A DNA stretch of 64,000 bases, from positions 20,452,381-20,516,380 of the forward strand of contig OX381713.1 in NCBI GenBank assembly GCA_947462335.1, in the 5' to 3' direction. The DNA is from Harmothoe impar (lineage: Eukaryota; Annelida; Polychaeta; Phyllodocida; Polynoidae). The notes beneath the pieces were generated by a model that did no database searches, had not been told where the DNA came from, and worked only from the letters and a program-made list of their open reading frames with translations. A program made the position numbers and the translations under genes. Shown piece after piece: positions 33,548 to 45,764 of the stretch. Each line of letters begins with the position of its first letter. Positions within the stretch are counted from its first letter, which is position 1.

Positions 33548-33645
33548 AGGTCATGTTACCTGGAACACACCTCACTTTTCCACAGTCATTGTTAGTTGTA
33601 GCTACTTCATGCCTGGTGAACATTAAACACCATTGGGATGGTGAT

Positions 33646-34612
33646 TGCCCCCATTCTGCTGCTACATGAGGATGGTGCTTCCTGAATGCCCCCCTTCTGC
33701 TGCTACATCAGGATGGTGCTTCCTGAATGTCCCCCATTCTGCTGCTACATGAGGATGGTGCTTCCTGAATGCCCCCGTTCTGCTGCTACATGAGGATGGT
33801 GCTTCCTGAATGCCTCCCTTCTGCTGCTACATGAGGATGGTGCTTCCTGAATGTCCCCCTTTCTGCTGCTACATCAGGATGGTGCTTCCTGAATGCCCCT
33901 ATTCTGCTGCTACATCAGGATGGTGCTTCCTGAATGCCTCCATTCTGCTGCTACATCAGGATGGTGCTTCCTGAATGCCTCCATTCTGCTGCTACATGAG
34001 GATGGTGCTTCCTGAATGTCCCCCATTCTGCTGCTACATCAGGATGGTGCTTCCTGAATACCCCCATTCTGCGGCTACATCAGGATGGTGCTTCCTGAAT
34101 GCCCCCATTCTGCGGCTACATCAGGATGGTGCTTCCTGAATGCCCCCATTCTGATGCTACATCAGGATGGTGCTTCCTGAATGCCCCCATTCTGATGCTG
34201 CATCAGGATGGTGCTTCCTGAATGCCCCCATTCTGATGCTACATCAGGATGGTGCTTCCTGAATACCCCCATTCTGCGGCTACATCAGGATGGTGCTTCC
34301 TGAATGCCCCCATTCTGCGGCTACATCAGGATGGTGCTTCCTGAATGCCCCCATTCTGCGGCTACATCAGGATGGTGCTTCCTGAATGCCCCCATTCTGC
34401 GGCTACATCAGGATGGTGCTTCCTGAATGCCCCCATTCTGCGGCTACATCAGGATGGTGCTTCCTGAATGCCCCCATTCTGCTGCTACATCAGGATGGTG
34501 CTTCCTGAATGCCCCCCATTCTGCGGCTACATCAGGATGGTGCTTCCTGAATGCCCCCATTCTGATGCTACATCCGGATGGTGCTTCCTGAATACCCCCC
34601 TTCTGCTGCTAG
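33646..34612. repeat. 42-bp minisatellite, about 23 copies
   Basis: The unit begins GCTACATCAGGATGGTGCTT and continues CCTGAATGCCCCCATTCTGC. I counted 23 occurrences of CTTCCTGAAT. Variants are ordered: copies with CTGCTGCTACAT at the left, CTGCGGCTACAT and CTGATGCTACAT in the middle and right, suggesting local unit duplication. Confidence 0.95.
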
Positions 34613-35159
34613 AGAGGGTTTACACCTCTTCAATCATAAATGATTTTCAAATGGTCTCTTTTGGCCCAATTTTAAGGTTTCCGACCATTTTAATGATGGT
34701 ACGGTGAGGTTTAACAGGAATCTGAAAGCCTTCCCGTTTATGGAACCCAAAATAATGTACCTCGAGCTCCTGCTTAAACCGTATGACAAAACGAGGGATT
34801 AAACATCGCTACCCTACGGGGATAGCATAATCATCACCGGTGTCCTCATGCCTTAATACATAAGTTGAATACTCTAAGGGGACGCGTGTACAGTCCGAGT
34901 TGCCCAATCACATTCAATTAATAAGTCTTCTTCAAGCTACATGTCGCCATAATGTAGGCCCTAGTTGGTAGTCATGCCCCACCTACCCTATATATCCTGT
35001 TGATATTGTTTCGTTATGCAAAGCACGGCCATATATTTTACCTTCCAAGACACTCCTAGCTAGCAATAGTGCAATAGCTCTCTGGCATGCACCCCCCGGG
35101 GGGGGGGGGGCACTTGGTATATTTTGTATACACAGGTGTGCGGCTGAGAAGGGTACTTT

Positions 35160-35430
35160 TTGAGCAAAATCCCCCTCACCAAGGGCCTGCTTTTCACCAA
35201 AATCCCCCTCAACAAGGGTCAATTTTCACCAAAATCCCCCTCACCAAGGGTCACTTTTCGAAGATTTCAACAAAATCCCCCCAAAAAGGGTCACATTTTG
35301 CCAAAATTCTTCGTAACAAGGGTCACTTTTGACCAAAATTGTTACACCAAGGCGGACTCCTCAGGGAAAATTGCTAAAACTTAGGCACTTTTGTCAAAAA
35401 TCCCTCTCACCAAGGGTCACTTTTGACCAA
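35160..35430. repeat. Degenerate tandem repeat, unit about 33 bp
   Basis: Repeats of CAAAATCCCCCTCACCAAGG followed by GTCACTTTT, about eight imperfect units, preceded by a poly-G run at 35098-35110. The wider interval 34620-36540 holds no other gene I can support. Confidence 0.7.
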
Positions 35431-36556
35431 ATTGCTAGGTTGAGTCGGGTAACCGGAAACACATTTATTTGGCCCAACTACATGTAGTAGCAAGACAACC
35501 AATGCTGACTGTAGTTCTTATACAGCCCTGTTTTAGACGCCGTATGTGTAGATATGCCGAATGAAGTCGGATCGTGTTGGCAATGTGCCAAAGCTATATT
35601 CAATAGGAGATATTGAATATGACTTATTAGGTGAGACATTTGTTGTTAAAGGAGCGGTGGGCTTAGTGATTATGGGGCGAATTTCTTTTAATGGATGGGA
35701 CGAGGGGGGGGGGAGAGTTGAGGTCAAAATCGGTCCATATTGAGGTGGGTGGGGGTTGAGAAATGCCCACTCTTTTAGCCTTAGGGTTCAAGGAGTACAT
35801 AGATAGCTTCTCTAAATGGGAGTATCAGATATTGGCTGTCATTTGAGTAACCTCCCCCCTTTTTAGTACCAAGTGGCCTGTCCATAACATAAACATGGCT
35901 GGGGATCCTGTCTAGAGGCATACCGGAGTTATACACCACGTTAATATGAAGGTAAGTTGCATTGTCAAGTACTTGATAACGAACATTGTGCACATTAACC
36001 CAATGATCTAGGCATATAATGGTCGTGTTATAATTAGCAAAATACAAGTACTTTTTGAACCAGTATTTTTGAGAACTAGATGTGACTATACTGCTTATGT
36101 CTTTGTAGATTCCAATATGTAGGTCTAATCACTTCTACTTAGTAATGCCTTATTAGTTGTACGGATATTGAGCCTTGGTATTTCACGTCCCATCATTTTA
36201 ACTGTTCTTAATTACCAGTTCATAACAAAATCCCATTGCCCCTGCCTCACCCTTAGAACAATAAAGAATACTTCTTTCTCTGGCCCTAGCCCCAACCCCC
36301 TCCCTTCAACCCCACGACTTTCGCTGACTTGTGAGAAGGAACACTGTTACTACAAACAATTCTGTGAATTGTCCCTCTCATTTTGTCTCTATTGTTGATG
36401 ATATTACATCTACCCAAATATTTCTTTTCCATAGGTATTAGTAAAAATGGCCTATTCCAAAAACCAAGGGGTCAATAACTAGGACTTCTAATGAACTGAA
36501 AGTCAGAAAATTTGAAAGGTATCCATCTCCTTAAATTGCAGTCTGAGTAGGACAAA

Positions 36557-38545
36557 ATGGCGAGTCCCTCCCCACAAGGAACCCCAGATCCATGGGACGA
36601 CGCAGATCAGCATTCGTTTAATGGCCCAGATAACCCAGATCAGCATTCGGCAAATGGCCCAGACTCAGATGGATGGGAGTCCGCAGATTCCGACGAGGAG
36701 TACTTCGACCCTGCTGACTTTGTTTCAGAAGACTCAGCAACCTGGTACGATGGACTCTCCCCTGTGGATGAGGTGGACGAGGAGGACATCGAAGATGCAG
36801 CAGAGTACATCGAAGGTGATCCGATACCTCATGATGATACGCTGTACGAAGATCGAGCCCCGACTGGTGAATTCTCCTCCTTCGGTGCCACCCCTGTGAG
36901 TGCGGAGGATCTCATGGAGGAGATAGAAGGTGGGTATGCAGACGTGGTTGAATATGATGAGGCCCCACCATCGGCACACGGCCATGTTTTTGACGATGAC
37001 TCATCAGAAGAGCATTACGTCATGGAGGACGAAAATGATGAGATCATCGTTGACGAAGCGCCCCCTGATAATTACCAAGCATACTACTCCCAGTTTGATG
37101 ACGATAATGACGATGGAACAGACGGGAATTTCTACACGATCCCCGAAAGCACGTCTATACGGGATAGCAGGACGCTATTCGGGAAGGTTCTCGCTTTGGG
37201 AACCTTCGAGCATGCCAAGTCGGTTACCAGTAAGGACAACAAGGAACAGGCACAGAATGCACTTAACATAGCTGCTAAGATCACCAAGATCCCGCTAGGA
37301 CCCATCCTACACCGGGCCACACAGGCCTTCATGGTCGTCTTCTTCCTTGCCAACATCAGTGCAGCCGTCGCCGACATGATCCTAGACACCGAGCCACTCT
37401 ATTTCAAAGTTCCCGCGCTGATTTTCAGCGTCCTCGAACAGTTGATCCTGTTCTTTCTGTGGTTTTATTACAGACGAAAGAGGAAACTTGAGCCTGATTT
37501 TGGACAAAAGAAACAGCAATATATTGAGAATATCCTGCACGAGGTATTACTGTACCCGATTATAACCATAAGTGCCGTTGGTTTCGCCACGGAGGAACTC
37601 TATTCGCCCGGTGACGACATCTTCAAGATTTTCCAACTGTGCCTTCTGGCCATCGATTTCGCGAACCTCTTATGGGCACAGGCCGTCCGTATGTTTATGA
37701 TCCACAAGTTCATGAGCGATCTAGAGGGCTTGCTGAAGACCAACAATAAGGGTACGGAAAGTTCTCCCGGCCACATCCTGAAGCGAGCGTACATGACAAC
37801 AGTGGGAAACACGGTCATCATGCTGTATCTCCTCGGGTTGTTAGGTAACCAGGAACATACAGATAACACAGGAACATCAGGCGCTTACTACCTCATGAAT
37901 TGGCGCGCAGGTCTACTGGTCGGCTCGCTTATTGTTTTCCCCGTTTACAGTATCTTCCTCTTCCTGCTCTCCAACTCCTTCTGGGTTCTTACCATCTTCA
38001 TGACCATCAACCTCCGCGTGTCCACCGACGAGAAATTTCAGGAGAACCTCCAAACAAAGTACGGCCACACCGTCTCTGACGCCATGAATCTGGCCGTCAG
38101 CCAGAGCACCAAAACAAAGAAGAGGCTTGAGGGAATGCGGAAAATGCCCTTGACGAAGAAAGTGTTTTTTGGTCTGACGACGCTCTGGATGATCCCCTTA
38201 GTGTTCCTGTGGCAGGTTCTGGCGGCACTGCCCCTTGTTTCACTCCTCTATCCAGATAACACTTCTATAGACGGGACGTCCCATACGGCCACACCGGAGT
38301 ATTACATTACCGCTTCGCTCGTTTACTGCGTCCTCATCATTATCTTCAACGCTCACCTCCTCCTGTTGGCGCTCGTCATGGATCTCCTCATTCCGGTCGT
38401 TGTCGTGTCCTTCCTCTTCTACCCGATCACTATCCCTATCCTTTTTAAGAAAGAGCTTGTGACAATTATTCCTGAAGACGATGATGATGATGATGATGAT
38501 GACAGCGAAAGGACAAGCACTACTGTCCTCACCAACTCGAAATGA
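36557..38545 (+). CDS. Intronless polytopic membrane protein with acidic N-terminus, unknown family
   Basis: A single 662-aa frame, GC-richer than its surroundings. Start MASPSPQGTP is preceded by an acceptor-like AAATTGCAG at 36533-36541, so a noncoding 5' exon is likely. Residues 1 to about 205 are strongly acidic and low complexity (many Asp/Glu, Pro, Ser), without a signal peptide. About eight hydrophobic segments follow, roughly at 254-276, 281-306, 328-347, 354-380, 412-430, 449-485 (probably two helices), 533-565 and 581-630 (probably two). Basic stretches such as YYRRKRKLEPDFGQKK lie between them. The tail has a run of ten Asp (GAT microsatellite) and ends TNSK. I recognise no channel, transporter or receptor signature. 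The open frame and membrane pattern argue for a real, expressed gene; a retrocopy origin would explain the lack of introns. Confidence 0.8.
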   Translation: MASPSPQGTPDPWDDADQHSFNGPDNPDQHSANGPDSDGWESADSDEEYFDPADFVSEDSATWYDGLSPVDEVDEEDIEDAAEYIEGDPIPHDDTLYEDRAPTGEFSSFGATPVSAEDLMEEIEGGYADVVEYDEAPPSAHGHVFDDDSSEEHYVMEDENDEIIVDEAPPDNYQAYYSQFDDDNDDGTDGNFYTIPESTSIRDSRTLFGKVLALGTFEHAKSVTSKDNKEQAQNALNIAAKITKIPLGPILHRATQAFMVVFFLANISAAVADMILDTEPLYFKVPALIFSVLEQLILFFLWFYYRRKRKLEPDFGQKKQQYIENILHEVLLYPIITISAVGFATEELYSPGDDIFKIFQLCLLAIDFANLLWAQAVRMFMIHKFMSDLEGLLKTNNKGTESSPGHILKRAYMTTVGNTVIMLYLLGLLGNQEHTDNTGTSGAYYLMNWRAGLLVGSLIVFPVYSIFLFLLSNSFWVLTIFMTINLRVSTDEKFQENLQTKYGHTVSDAMNLAVSQSTKTKKRLEGMRKMPLTKKVFFGLTTLWMIPLVFLWQVLAALPLVSLLYPDNTSIDGTSHTATPEYYITASLVYCVLIIIFNAHLLLLALVMDLLIPVVVVSFLFYPITIPILFKKELVTIIPEDDDDDDDDDSERTSTTVLTNSK

Positions 38546-39501
38546 AGGGAGAATGAGAATTAATTTCTCAGCAGATATTCCTTGTGATATTATACTAAGG
38601 TGATACAGGCTCAGTTGGTTCCACCATCACCTTTTTATCCTTGACTCAACATGACACTTCTAACGTTGAAGCAACATTACCATAATGTTACGCCAATGTC
38701 AAGTATACATTTTTAGCCCAACATCATCCTTGTAATGCCCAACATTCTGTTTGGCCCAAGTCACGGATACAATACAGGAACATCAATTATCCTTGTAATA
38801 TCTGTTCTCAAACATTATCATTTAGAATAGTTCTGTTGTGCACCCGTATAATATTGGCTTTGTAATGTAGTACCAACATTGAATTTTCCATATCGTTAAG
38901 CGTAGACCTCGCAAAGGTAGTTACTATTTAAACAGACATCGCTCAAATACTCATTTACAAGTATGTATGAAGTGAACTTGTATCGTTTAAACTGTATCGA
39001 GACAATCTTGGTACAAGGTACATTTTTCTTCAATTTGTGTATTACATTTATATTTACAATTATCGTACATATATTCTTTGTTTTACCATATATACATGCT
39101 TACTATTAATGACAAGACATTCACAAGGCAGACTAGTAATTTCCTATGTACATGTCATTTTATTGTAATATTACACAATCACCGTGTAAACCAAGCTCCA
39201 TTTTTACAACATTGTTTGTTCTGATGACTCTTATCATATTCCTTATTGACAATACGTTTTCTGTGAGTGGCATATGGACATACCATACCATTGCTTTGCA
39301 AACTAGAATGAGGCATGCTGAGTAAAGCTCCCAGTGGTGAGTGGTATTATCTGTTATCCGCTTTAGTATAAATACCCACTCAGAGAGTCAGTGTTTAGTG
39401 GCAGTGTCATTTCATCCCCTGCCCATAAACTTAGCTGTACTATCCCCTCCCTACTATAACTGTTATAACATGAAGATCTCTTTATACAGTATGTGTGTGT
39501 C

Positions 39502-42500
39502 TCAGGGGTTATGTGTGGCAGGGTCAGCAGACTTCTGACACAGCCGGGCCAGCATCCCAGACATCTGCAGGAGTGAGTTGACACCTTCTACAAACCGCAT
39601 GTGGGTGTAGCCAATCTCCTGAAAGAATAAAATGGTTATATCATTAAGAAATTGGGACTTATATTTATTTTAAAGCATTATCTTGTGATTTGACTTTTAC
39701 AGAATGTCTTCATGATCAAAATTCCACGGCAATGAAACTGACCTTAACTGACATTAGGGAGTGCTCTTTTTTTTAACAGCCCCCCCCCCCCCCACCCTTA
39801 TTAAAAAATGAGCACTCATGTAATATCAAAAAGTATTAGATGAACATATAAAGTCAAAAAAGAGATTCCGCAACAGACATAAGACTATAAGGCCACACCA
39901 AAAAAAAAGTTGGTCAATGGATTTCACTTTTCAAAAAATGGTGCGAGCGAGCAAATTTTTTATTTTTTTTTTAACGAATTTTTTTTTGTCAATGGATTTT
40001 GTTGGTGGAAAACTGGAGCGAGCGACAATTTTTTTTTTTCTAACCAGCCTCCAACGAAAGTTCTTAGTGGACCCCTAACATGAAAATGTATTGGTCGATC
40101 TAGGGGAATTACTGGAAGAAAATTTGGAAAAAAAAAAAAATTCTCAATTTTGAAAAAAATGAAGCGGGCGAAATCCATTGACAATTTCCATTTCCGAAAA
40201 TAAGGTGCGCGAAATCCATTGACCAACTTTTTTTTTTGGTCTGGCCTAATATTATAGCGATACTACTCACTTTGATAAATTCTAGTTTGAGGAACTCTGG
40301 CATGTTGTGGTTCTTGGTGACCCTGAAGACGATACCGATGATATCTTCGGGGGAGTAGCCGAGCCCCCAGAGGTGCGCCATGACCTTATACGCCTCGTCC
40401 AGGTTACCATGGACGCAGTGTTCTATCATGTCCTTTACCAACAGTGGGTGCGGCTCGTCACACACCTACAGAGATACATACAGTGTTACCATGGTTTAAT
40501 ACTGAGATACTTAACTTGTTACCATGGGTACAGAGATACTTAAGTTGTTACCATGGTGACAGAGATACTTAACTTGTTACCATGGTGACAGAGATACTTA
40601 ACTTGTTACCATGGTGACAGAGATACTTAACTTGTTACCATGGTCACAGAGATACTTATCTTGTTGCCATGGTCACAGAGATACTTTACTTGTTACCATG
40701 GTTACAGAGATACTTAACTTGTTACCATGGTCACAGACATACTTAACTTGTTACCATGGTTACAGAGATGCTTAAGTCGTTACCAGGGTCATAGTCAATA
40801 GAGATACATAATGCGTTATCATGCATTGCACCATGGGCACACAGATACAGAACATGTTACTATAGACACACACATACAAAATATATTACCAAGAACAAAA
40901 GGGTTCCTTAATCATAAATGTCTTAGTCAAGACACAGCGATACATAATTATTCCTGTAATTGTTTGAAGAACATCCCCCTACAAAAGTGATGAATATTAA
41001 TAAAAATTTAAATCCACACAGGAATACAGAGGTATGATTAATCAGCTAAAGTAGTGCCTCACCTTGAACACGTTTTCACTGTTGACGTGGCTAAAGCCTT
41101 GGAAGGTGGACTGTAGGTTGTTAATGCCCTGTCTCATGTCGCCCTGAGCGGTGAATATGATGGCCTCGATGCCGTCGTCGGTGTAGCTCACGTCCTCAAA
41201 CTCACACACGGCCGTAAGTCGCTCCAGGAGCTGGGCGTCTGTCAGCTTACTGTACCGTAGAACTGCACACCGCGACTGGATAGGTTCTGTGGTGGAATAG
41301 GGTATGGTAGAAGCCTTTTCACACTTTGAATATAAAGGGGACTATACCCTAAAACCTTGTGTATAAGCCTAAGTTGCATATAAGCCGCACCTAGAGTTTG
41401 GGCCGATTCTATAAGCCACACCAGCGATCTGATTATGGTGACCTTTGTACTGTATTATAATAGCAAAAACTCGCATATAAGCCGCACCCTGACCATGAGA
41501 GGATCCCATAAGCTGCACCGCTGATCTCACTCCCGTACTAGCCGCGGCTTATACGCAAGGTTTTACGGTAGTGCTTTAATGAAGAACTTGAAAGGTGAAG
41601 AATATTAATATTTCTTTCATGTAGAAAATAAAAATAATAAACTATGCCCTTTTGTCGTCATAATGCATGAATCAATACAATCTTGATGAGAAATGCCCCA
41701 GTTGTATCAATTATGCTTCTAGAACCAAATATTAGGAGATGGGAGTACACCTACCTATAATCTTATCTGAAGCGTTGCACGCTAGTGCAAATCTTGTTGT
41801 CTTAGAATAAATCTCCATTGTTCGCCGCAAAGCTTGTTGTGCACCATCGGTCATACTATAAAATAGATCGACATTTCAAAGAGGTTAATTCTAAGTTTTG
41901 TTTTTTTTGGGAGGGGGGATTTGGTTCTATATTTGGCAATTATTTGATTGAGCGAAGGTCATTATATCCATGACCATTCTCAATTATCGGACGTGAAATA
42001 AAGAGATCTCCCAATTCCAATCCCAAAAAATGAATTACTACACTACGAGAAAGGAGACATCAAATAGATCAGGATTCTTTTAGACAAATTAAATTCATTC
42101 CCAATTTATTCTACAAAATAGTAAAGAAAGTTAATGTTTGCATACCTGTCAGCTTCATCGAGGATCACAATCTTTTGACGTCCTTTTGGGAGTGTGACTT
42201 TTTGTTGTGCAAACATTTTGATTTTGTTCCGGACAACATCAATACCTCTGAAGTAGAAACAAGACGAGGGATTCACTATCTTTTCAACAAAATGCGGAGT
42301 TTTTATCAATCTCAACATTGAGAGGATCTTTAAGTAAATACTAGCGAAGCTGAAGAACATGATATTCCAAGACAATTATTGTATCATTTTACCTTGAGCA
42401 GTCCTCAGAAGATAACCTCTAAATTGAAGAGGACAATTTTTATGATAAATTTGAGAACAAACAAAATGGTGAAAAAGACAACTAACCTGTCATTTGAAGC

Positions 42501-45500
42501 GTTCAACTCTAGCACGGCGTCTTTGAATGAGGAGCCAAGTAACGCCCTGGCAAGACACAGGATACTTGTTGTTTTACCCGTACCGGGTGGCCCCTGTAGA
42601 GAGAACAAGTTCAATTTTCTTTAGTAAATCTTCTATATGTTAACTGCTGTATATGCATTATGTATATTAGCTGTTAATATCATGGCTTGGTGATGAGAGC
42701 TCAGAGAACAAGGAAATCATTTGGAGTGGTCTTGTATCAGTAACTGCCACCGAACATTGTTTTTTTTTTGTTTTTTTTTGAATGACGTCATAAGCTTTTA
42801 TTCACATATGTTTTTCCATTCCATAATTTTGTTCCCGTACAGTTCGGTTCCGTGGCAATGACAGAGGTAAAAGGTATGTAATCAAAGGTGAGTACAATAT
42901 TAGGCAAAGAGATTAATACCTAACAAATGCATGTCATAGACTCAAATGGGTCCTAGTGCAAGGAGATTTTTGCTGCATGTGCAGACTGTTAACTACTAAC
43001 ATTTGTTGATGATATTTTACAGATGGATGCAAACTAATAAGTAATCCCTTCCATGTATGTTACTAGTATTTTAAGTGTGAGTTGGGTTAAATCCATTCAA
43101 TTTAGGGTTCATGACCGCCCACCTCGTCAGGTTAATGTTATACCTCGTCAGGTGTGTACCGGTTCTGTTTACCAGTTATCCATTGTTGGCATTTAAGGCA
43201 TTGACACCTGGTCTGGCTCGCTGCCTTCTTCTATTTCTCTCGTTCAGGACGTTCTGCCTTTTTCCTTTCATATTTGGTTTGAACAGTTTCTTTATTTTTG
43301 TTTTGAATGTTATCTTATTTTTGGACGTTTGAACCTCCTTCTGCAGGGAGTTCCACAAGTGGAGTGCCCTATAGAGAGGACTTTTTTTGAATTTTGTGGT
43401 GCGGGGAAAGGGGACTCTGTAGTTGAGTTTATGATCCTGTCTTGTCCTAAAATTTTGCCTACACAGCGGGGGGGATTTTTGGGTTTTACTGTAGATAAGG
43501 GACATAAGCATTTCTTTTCTTCTGGAATTTTGCATAGGTATCTCACATAGATTATGTAAGTTTTCTACAGAGTCTTCCCATACCCTTATTCTCCTTATAC
43601 ATCTTAACATTCTATTTTGTACAACCTGGAGTCTCCTTCCATTATCTACTGTGCTACAGTCAGTGAGGAAGGCACAGTAATCAAAGTGAGGCATGATAGC
43701 ATGTTTAAATAAACATATTGCATCTAGTTCAGCTAGTAGGTACCTTAGTCTACCAAATTTAAATCCTATAAATTCAGTGTTATTAACTTTCTTGTCAATG
43801 AATTTGTCCATACTAAGATCCGAGTCCAAATAGGCTCCTAGGTATGAGAATGAACTTACTTCAGATATCTTTTTATCACCAATAAACAAAGATCTCCCTG
43901 TACAATATTTATAATTATGTGAGGCGCAAAACCAGACCATCTTTGTTTTGTCATGATTAATTGTTAGACCTATATCATCGCATTTTTTGCTTAAATTGGT
44001 TATATCTTCCTTACCTTAATGTCATTTCTAAACTGACATTGCCAGCTGCCACACAAGAGATATATTTACGCTCAACAATTTAATTTTTATATTGAGATTT
44101 TTGTTCATATCAAAATCGAATAAATACTCACGGCAATAATGATATTGGGAACATTGCCATCCCGAGCAAACACTGACAATCGGCTGACTGTCTCCTCATT
44201 CCCGACTATGTCTTTCAGAAGTATAGGCCGGTACTTTTCCACCCTGAAAATGGAGCAATATTGATTATTTGATACTGTAACATATGCAAGCATTTCATAC
44301 TTAATCATACGTGTCATATGTAGGTCTACCGGTAAATCATTAATAATGACATTAGGGATGGTTCATTATTTATGGCCGGGGGGGGCTGAGCATTTGAGGG
44401 GGGGGCAATTTTTTTTAGGGGTATTCAAAGGGGGGGGGGCTTTTTTTTTTACCCTATTCTTAGGGGGGGGGGCCTTTTTTTGGGGGGTATTACTAAAAGT
44501 GTCGCGAATTTTGTACGTTGAAATGTCGCGAATTTAGGTAACAGCCTGTGTTATATTTTACCAAATTATGTCAATATTTTCAAAATTTTCTAAAATTTTC
44601 CTCAAACTCCCATCAAATTTCTCACTGCATCACTTTTGACACTCAGAATAGCCCACCGTTTTATCAGTCTTCAAAAAAGTGCCGGCCTCATGTAAGCACT
44701 GAGGGTATGGGAGCTTCCAATTTATAAGCACTGGGGCCCTTAAACTCAACGGTATGTAAGTCGAGTGTCTGAGGTTTGACTATTATCACTCACCAGCGAG
44801 TATCATGAGACGTTTACACTAAAACACCTTACGAATGGATGTATTTGTTGCAAGGTAGTAAATTTTAGGTAAAAAAGTGCCCAGGATTAAATGCATACAA
44901 TTAGTAGACACCAACATTGTTTTTTAATAAAGTTGAAAACGATCCAGGGTGAGGGGGGGGTGCTTTTTTTCAACCTATTCCGAGGGGGGGCCTTTTTTTT
45001 CCCACCTATTCGGAGCTGGGGGCCAATTATTTTTGACGTATTCGATTTGCCAAACGCTCACCCCCCCCCCTCCTGCCATAAATAATGAATCCTCCCTTAT
45101 ACCTATAGTCTAGACAGTCTATCTAGACAGCTTTAATAGCACAGTACCGGTACACGTACAACTTACAAGCACTGAAAAGTTTCGCCCACCCCCCCTTGAA
45201 TTATAGTAACGTGCATTCTCTGCTAAAACGGATCATAATTAAATTGTGTACGCCCCCCCCCCTCCCCCATCCCAGGACTCAGGCTGGCAGGAGGATCCAC
45301 TTTTTTTTTTACGACCCCACTCATGTGGGATAGGAATAGGCTACAACTCCCCCCCCCCCCCCAATAAAAGTCTTCACCCCCCGTTACTAAATACATGTAA
45401 ATGAACACTCCCTAAAGAGGGGGACATGTCCTATTTTCAAGGAAATACTTGGGTGCAACTAGCTTGGCTCTCGCAAGTTGCAACTTCAACGTGCTTTGTT

Positions 45501-45711
45501 TTGGTGTGTCCTTTACAATACACATGAGCGATAAATGGGGTTTCTCAGTTCGGCAACCACTTTTCACCACAGTATCCACTATCCTACCAGCCTCCATCAT
45601 GACTACTCACCATGGCAATTCATATGCTGTAGATTTTGTCTTCTTTTCTACGGGTTGTATTATCGCTGTCTTGCTGACAGCTGGAATTTCATCTACATCC
45701 ATTTCCTCCAT
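39502..45711 (-). CDS. RFC2: Replication factor C subunit 2 (clamp-loader small subunit)
   Basis: Eight coding exons: 45711-45611, 44243-44132, 42593-42487, 42247-42146, 41855-41755, 41286-41063, 40465-40271, 39618-39502. Phases agree at every GT-AG junction and give 352 aa, close to the roughly 354 aa usual for the family. Motifs: VEKYRP near the start of the conserved region, Walker [11 protein letters not shown] at about 72, Walker B VILDEAD at about 135-140, [14 protein letters not shown], and the arginine-finger SRC in [11 protein letters not shown] at about 176. The product is an AAA+ subunit of the RFC pentamer that opens and loads PCNA on primer-template DNA in the nucleus, and of alternative RFC complexes. 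Introns carry a LINE fragment, MITEs and a 29-bp minisatellite. TSC1 lies head to head upstream. An AATAAA on the minus strand at about 39159-39164 could end the transcript. Confidence 0.96.
39891..40246. mobile_element. 356-bp MITE (GGCCANACCAAAAAAAAAGT termini) in RFC2 intron 7
   Basis: GGCCACACCAAAAAAAAAGT with TTGGTCAATGGATTTC is matched at the far end by GAAATCCATTGACCAACTTT and TTTTTTTGGTCTGGCC, giving inverted ends of about 40 bp. The open frame running from RFC2 exon 7 into it is intronic read-through. Confidence 0.65.
40475..40800. repeat. 29-bp minisatellite in RFC2 intron 6
   Basis: The unit is TTACCATGGTGACAGAGATA plus CTTAACTTG, 29 bp, about 11 copies with point variants. Confidence 0.9.
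41345..41570. mobile_element. TA-flanked MITE, second copy of the 19.5-kb family, in RFC2 intron 5
   Basis: TA then CCCTAAAACCTTGTGTATAA at the left; TTATACGCAAGGTTTTACGG then TA at the right. Same internal TATAAGCCGCACC motifs as 19512-19737. Confidence 0.6.
43176..44015 (-). pseudogene. Non-LTR retrotransposon 3' fragment in RFC2 intron 2
   Basis: The frame encodes the end of a reverse transcriptase and its tail: [63 protein letters not shown]. The catalytic core is absent, so it is 5' truncated at about 44015. It lies in the same orientation as RFC2 and is a different lineage from the copy at 26.5 kb, judging by low similarity. Confidence 0.8.
44354..45097. mobile_element. 744-bp element with AGGGATGGTTCATTATTTAT termini in RFC2 intron 1
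   Basis: The left end AGGGATGGTTCATTATTTAT and right end ATAAATAATGAATCCTCCCT are inverted. Subterminal poly-G then poly-T blocks mirror poly-T and poly-C blocks at the other end. Same family as 17713-20400, much shorter. Confidence 0.6.
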
Positions 45712-45718
45712 TTTGACG

Positions 45719-45764
45719 TTTCCCGCGAAATCGCAATCTGACAGGTCGGCGACGTTTTGATTGG
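45719..45764 (-). promoter_or_regulatory. E2F-like palindrome and inverted CCAAT box of RFC2
   Basis: Read on the minus strand, CCAAT (45764-45760) is followed by TTTCGCGGGAAA (45730-45719), a full match to the E2F consensus TTTSSCGC in palindromic form, 8 bp upstream of the RFC2 ATG. E2F and NF-Y control is typical of DNA-replication genes; function here is inferred. Confidence 0.6.

Noticed and set aside
33646..34612. Regularly spaced repeats that could suggest a CRISPR array
   Set aside because: The units are directly adjacent with no unique spacers, and the genome is animal. It is a minisatellite. The same applies to 40475-40800.
40109..40272. C-terminal extension of RFC2 by read-through of exon 7
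   Set aside because: The donor at 40270 is strong, the following sequence is a MITE, and exon 8 supplies the expected RFC2 C-terminus.
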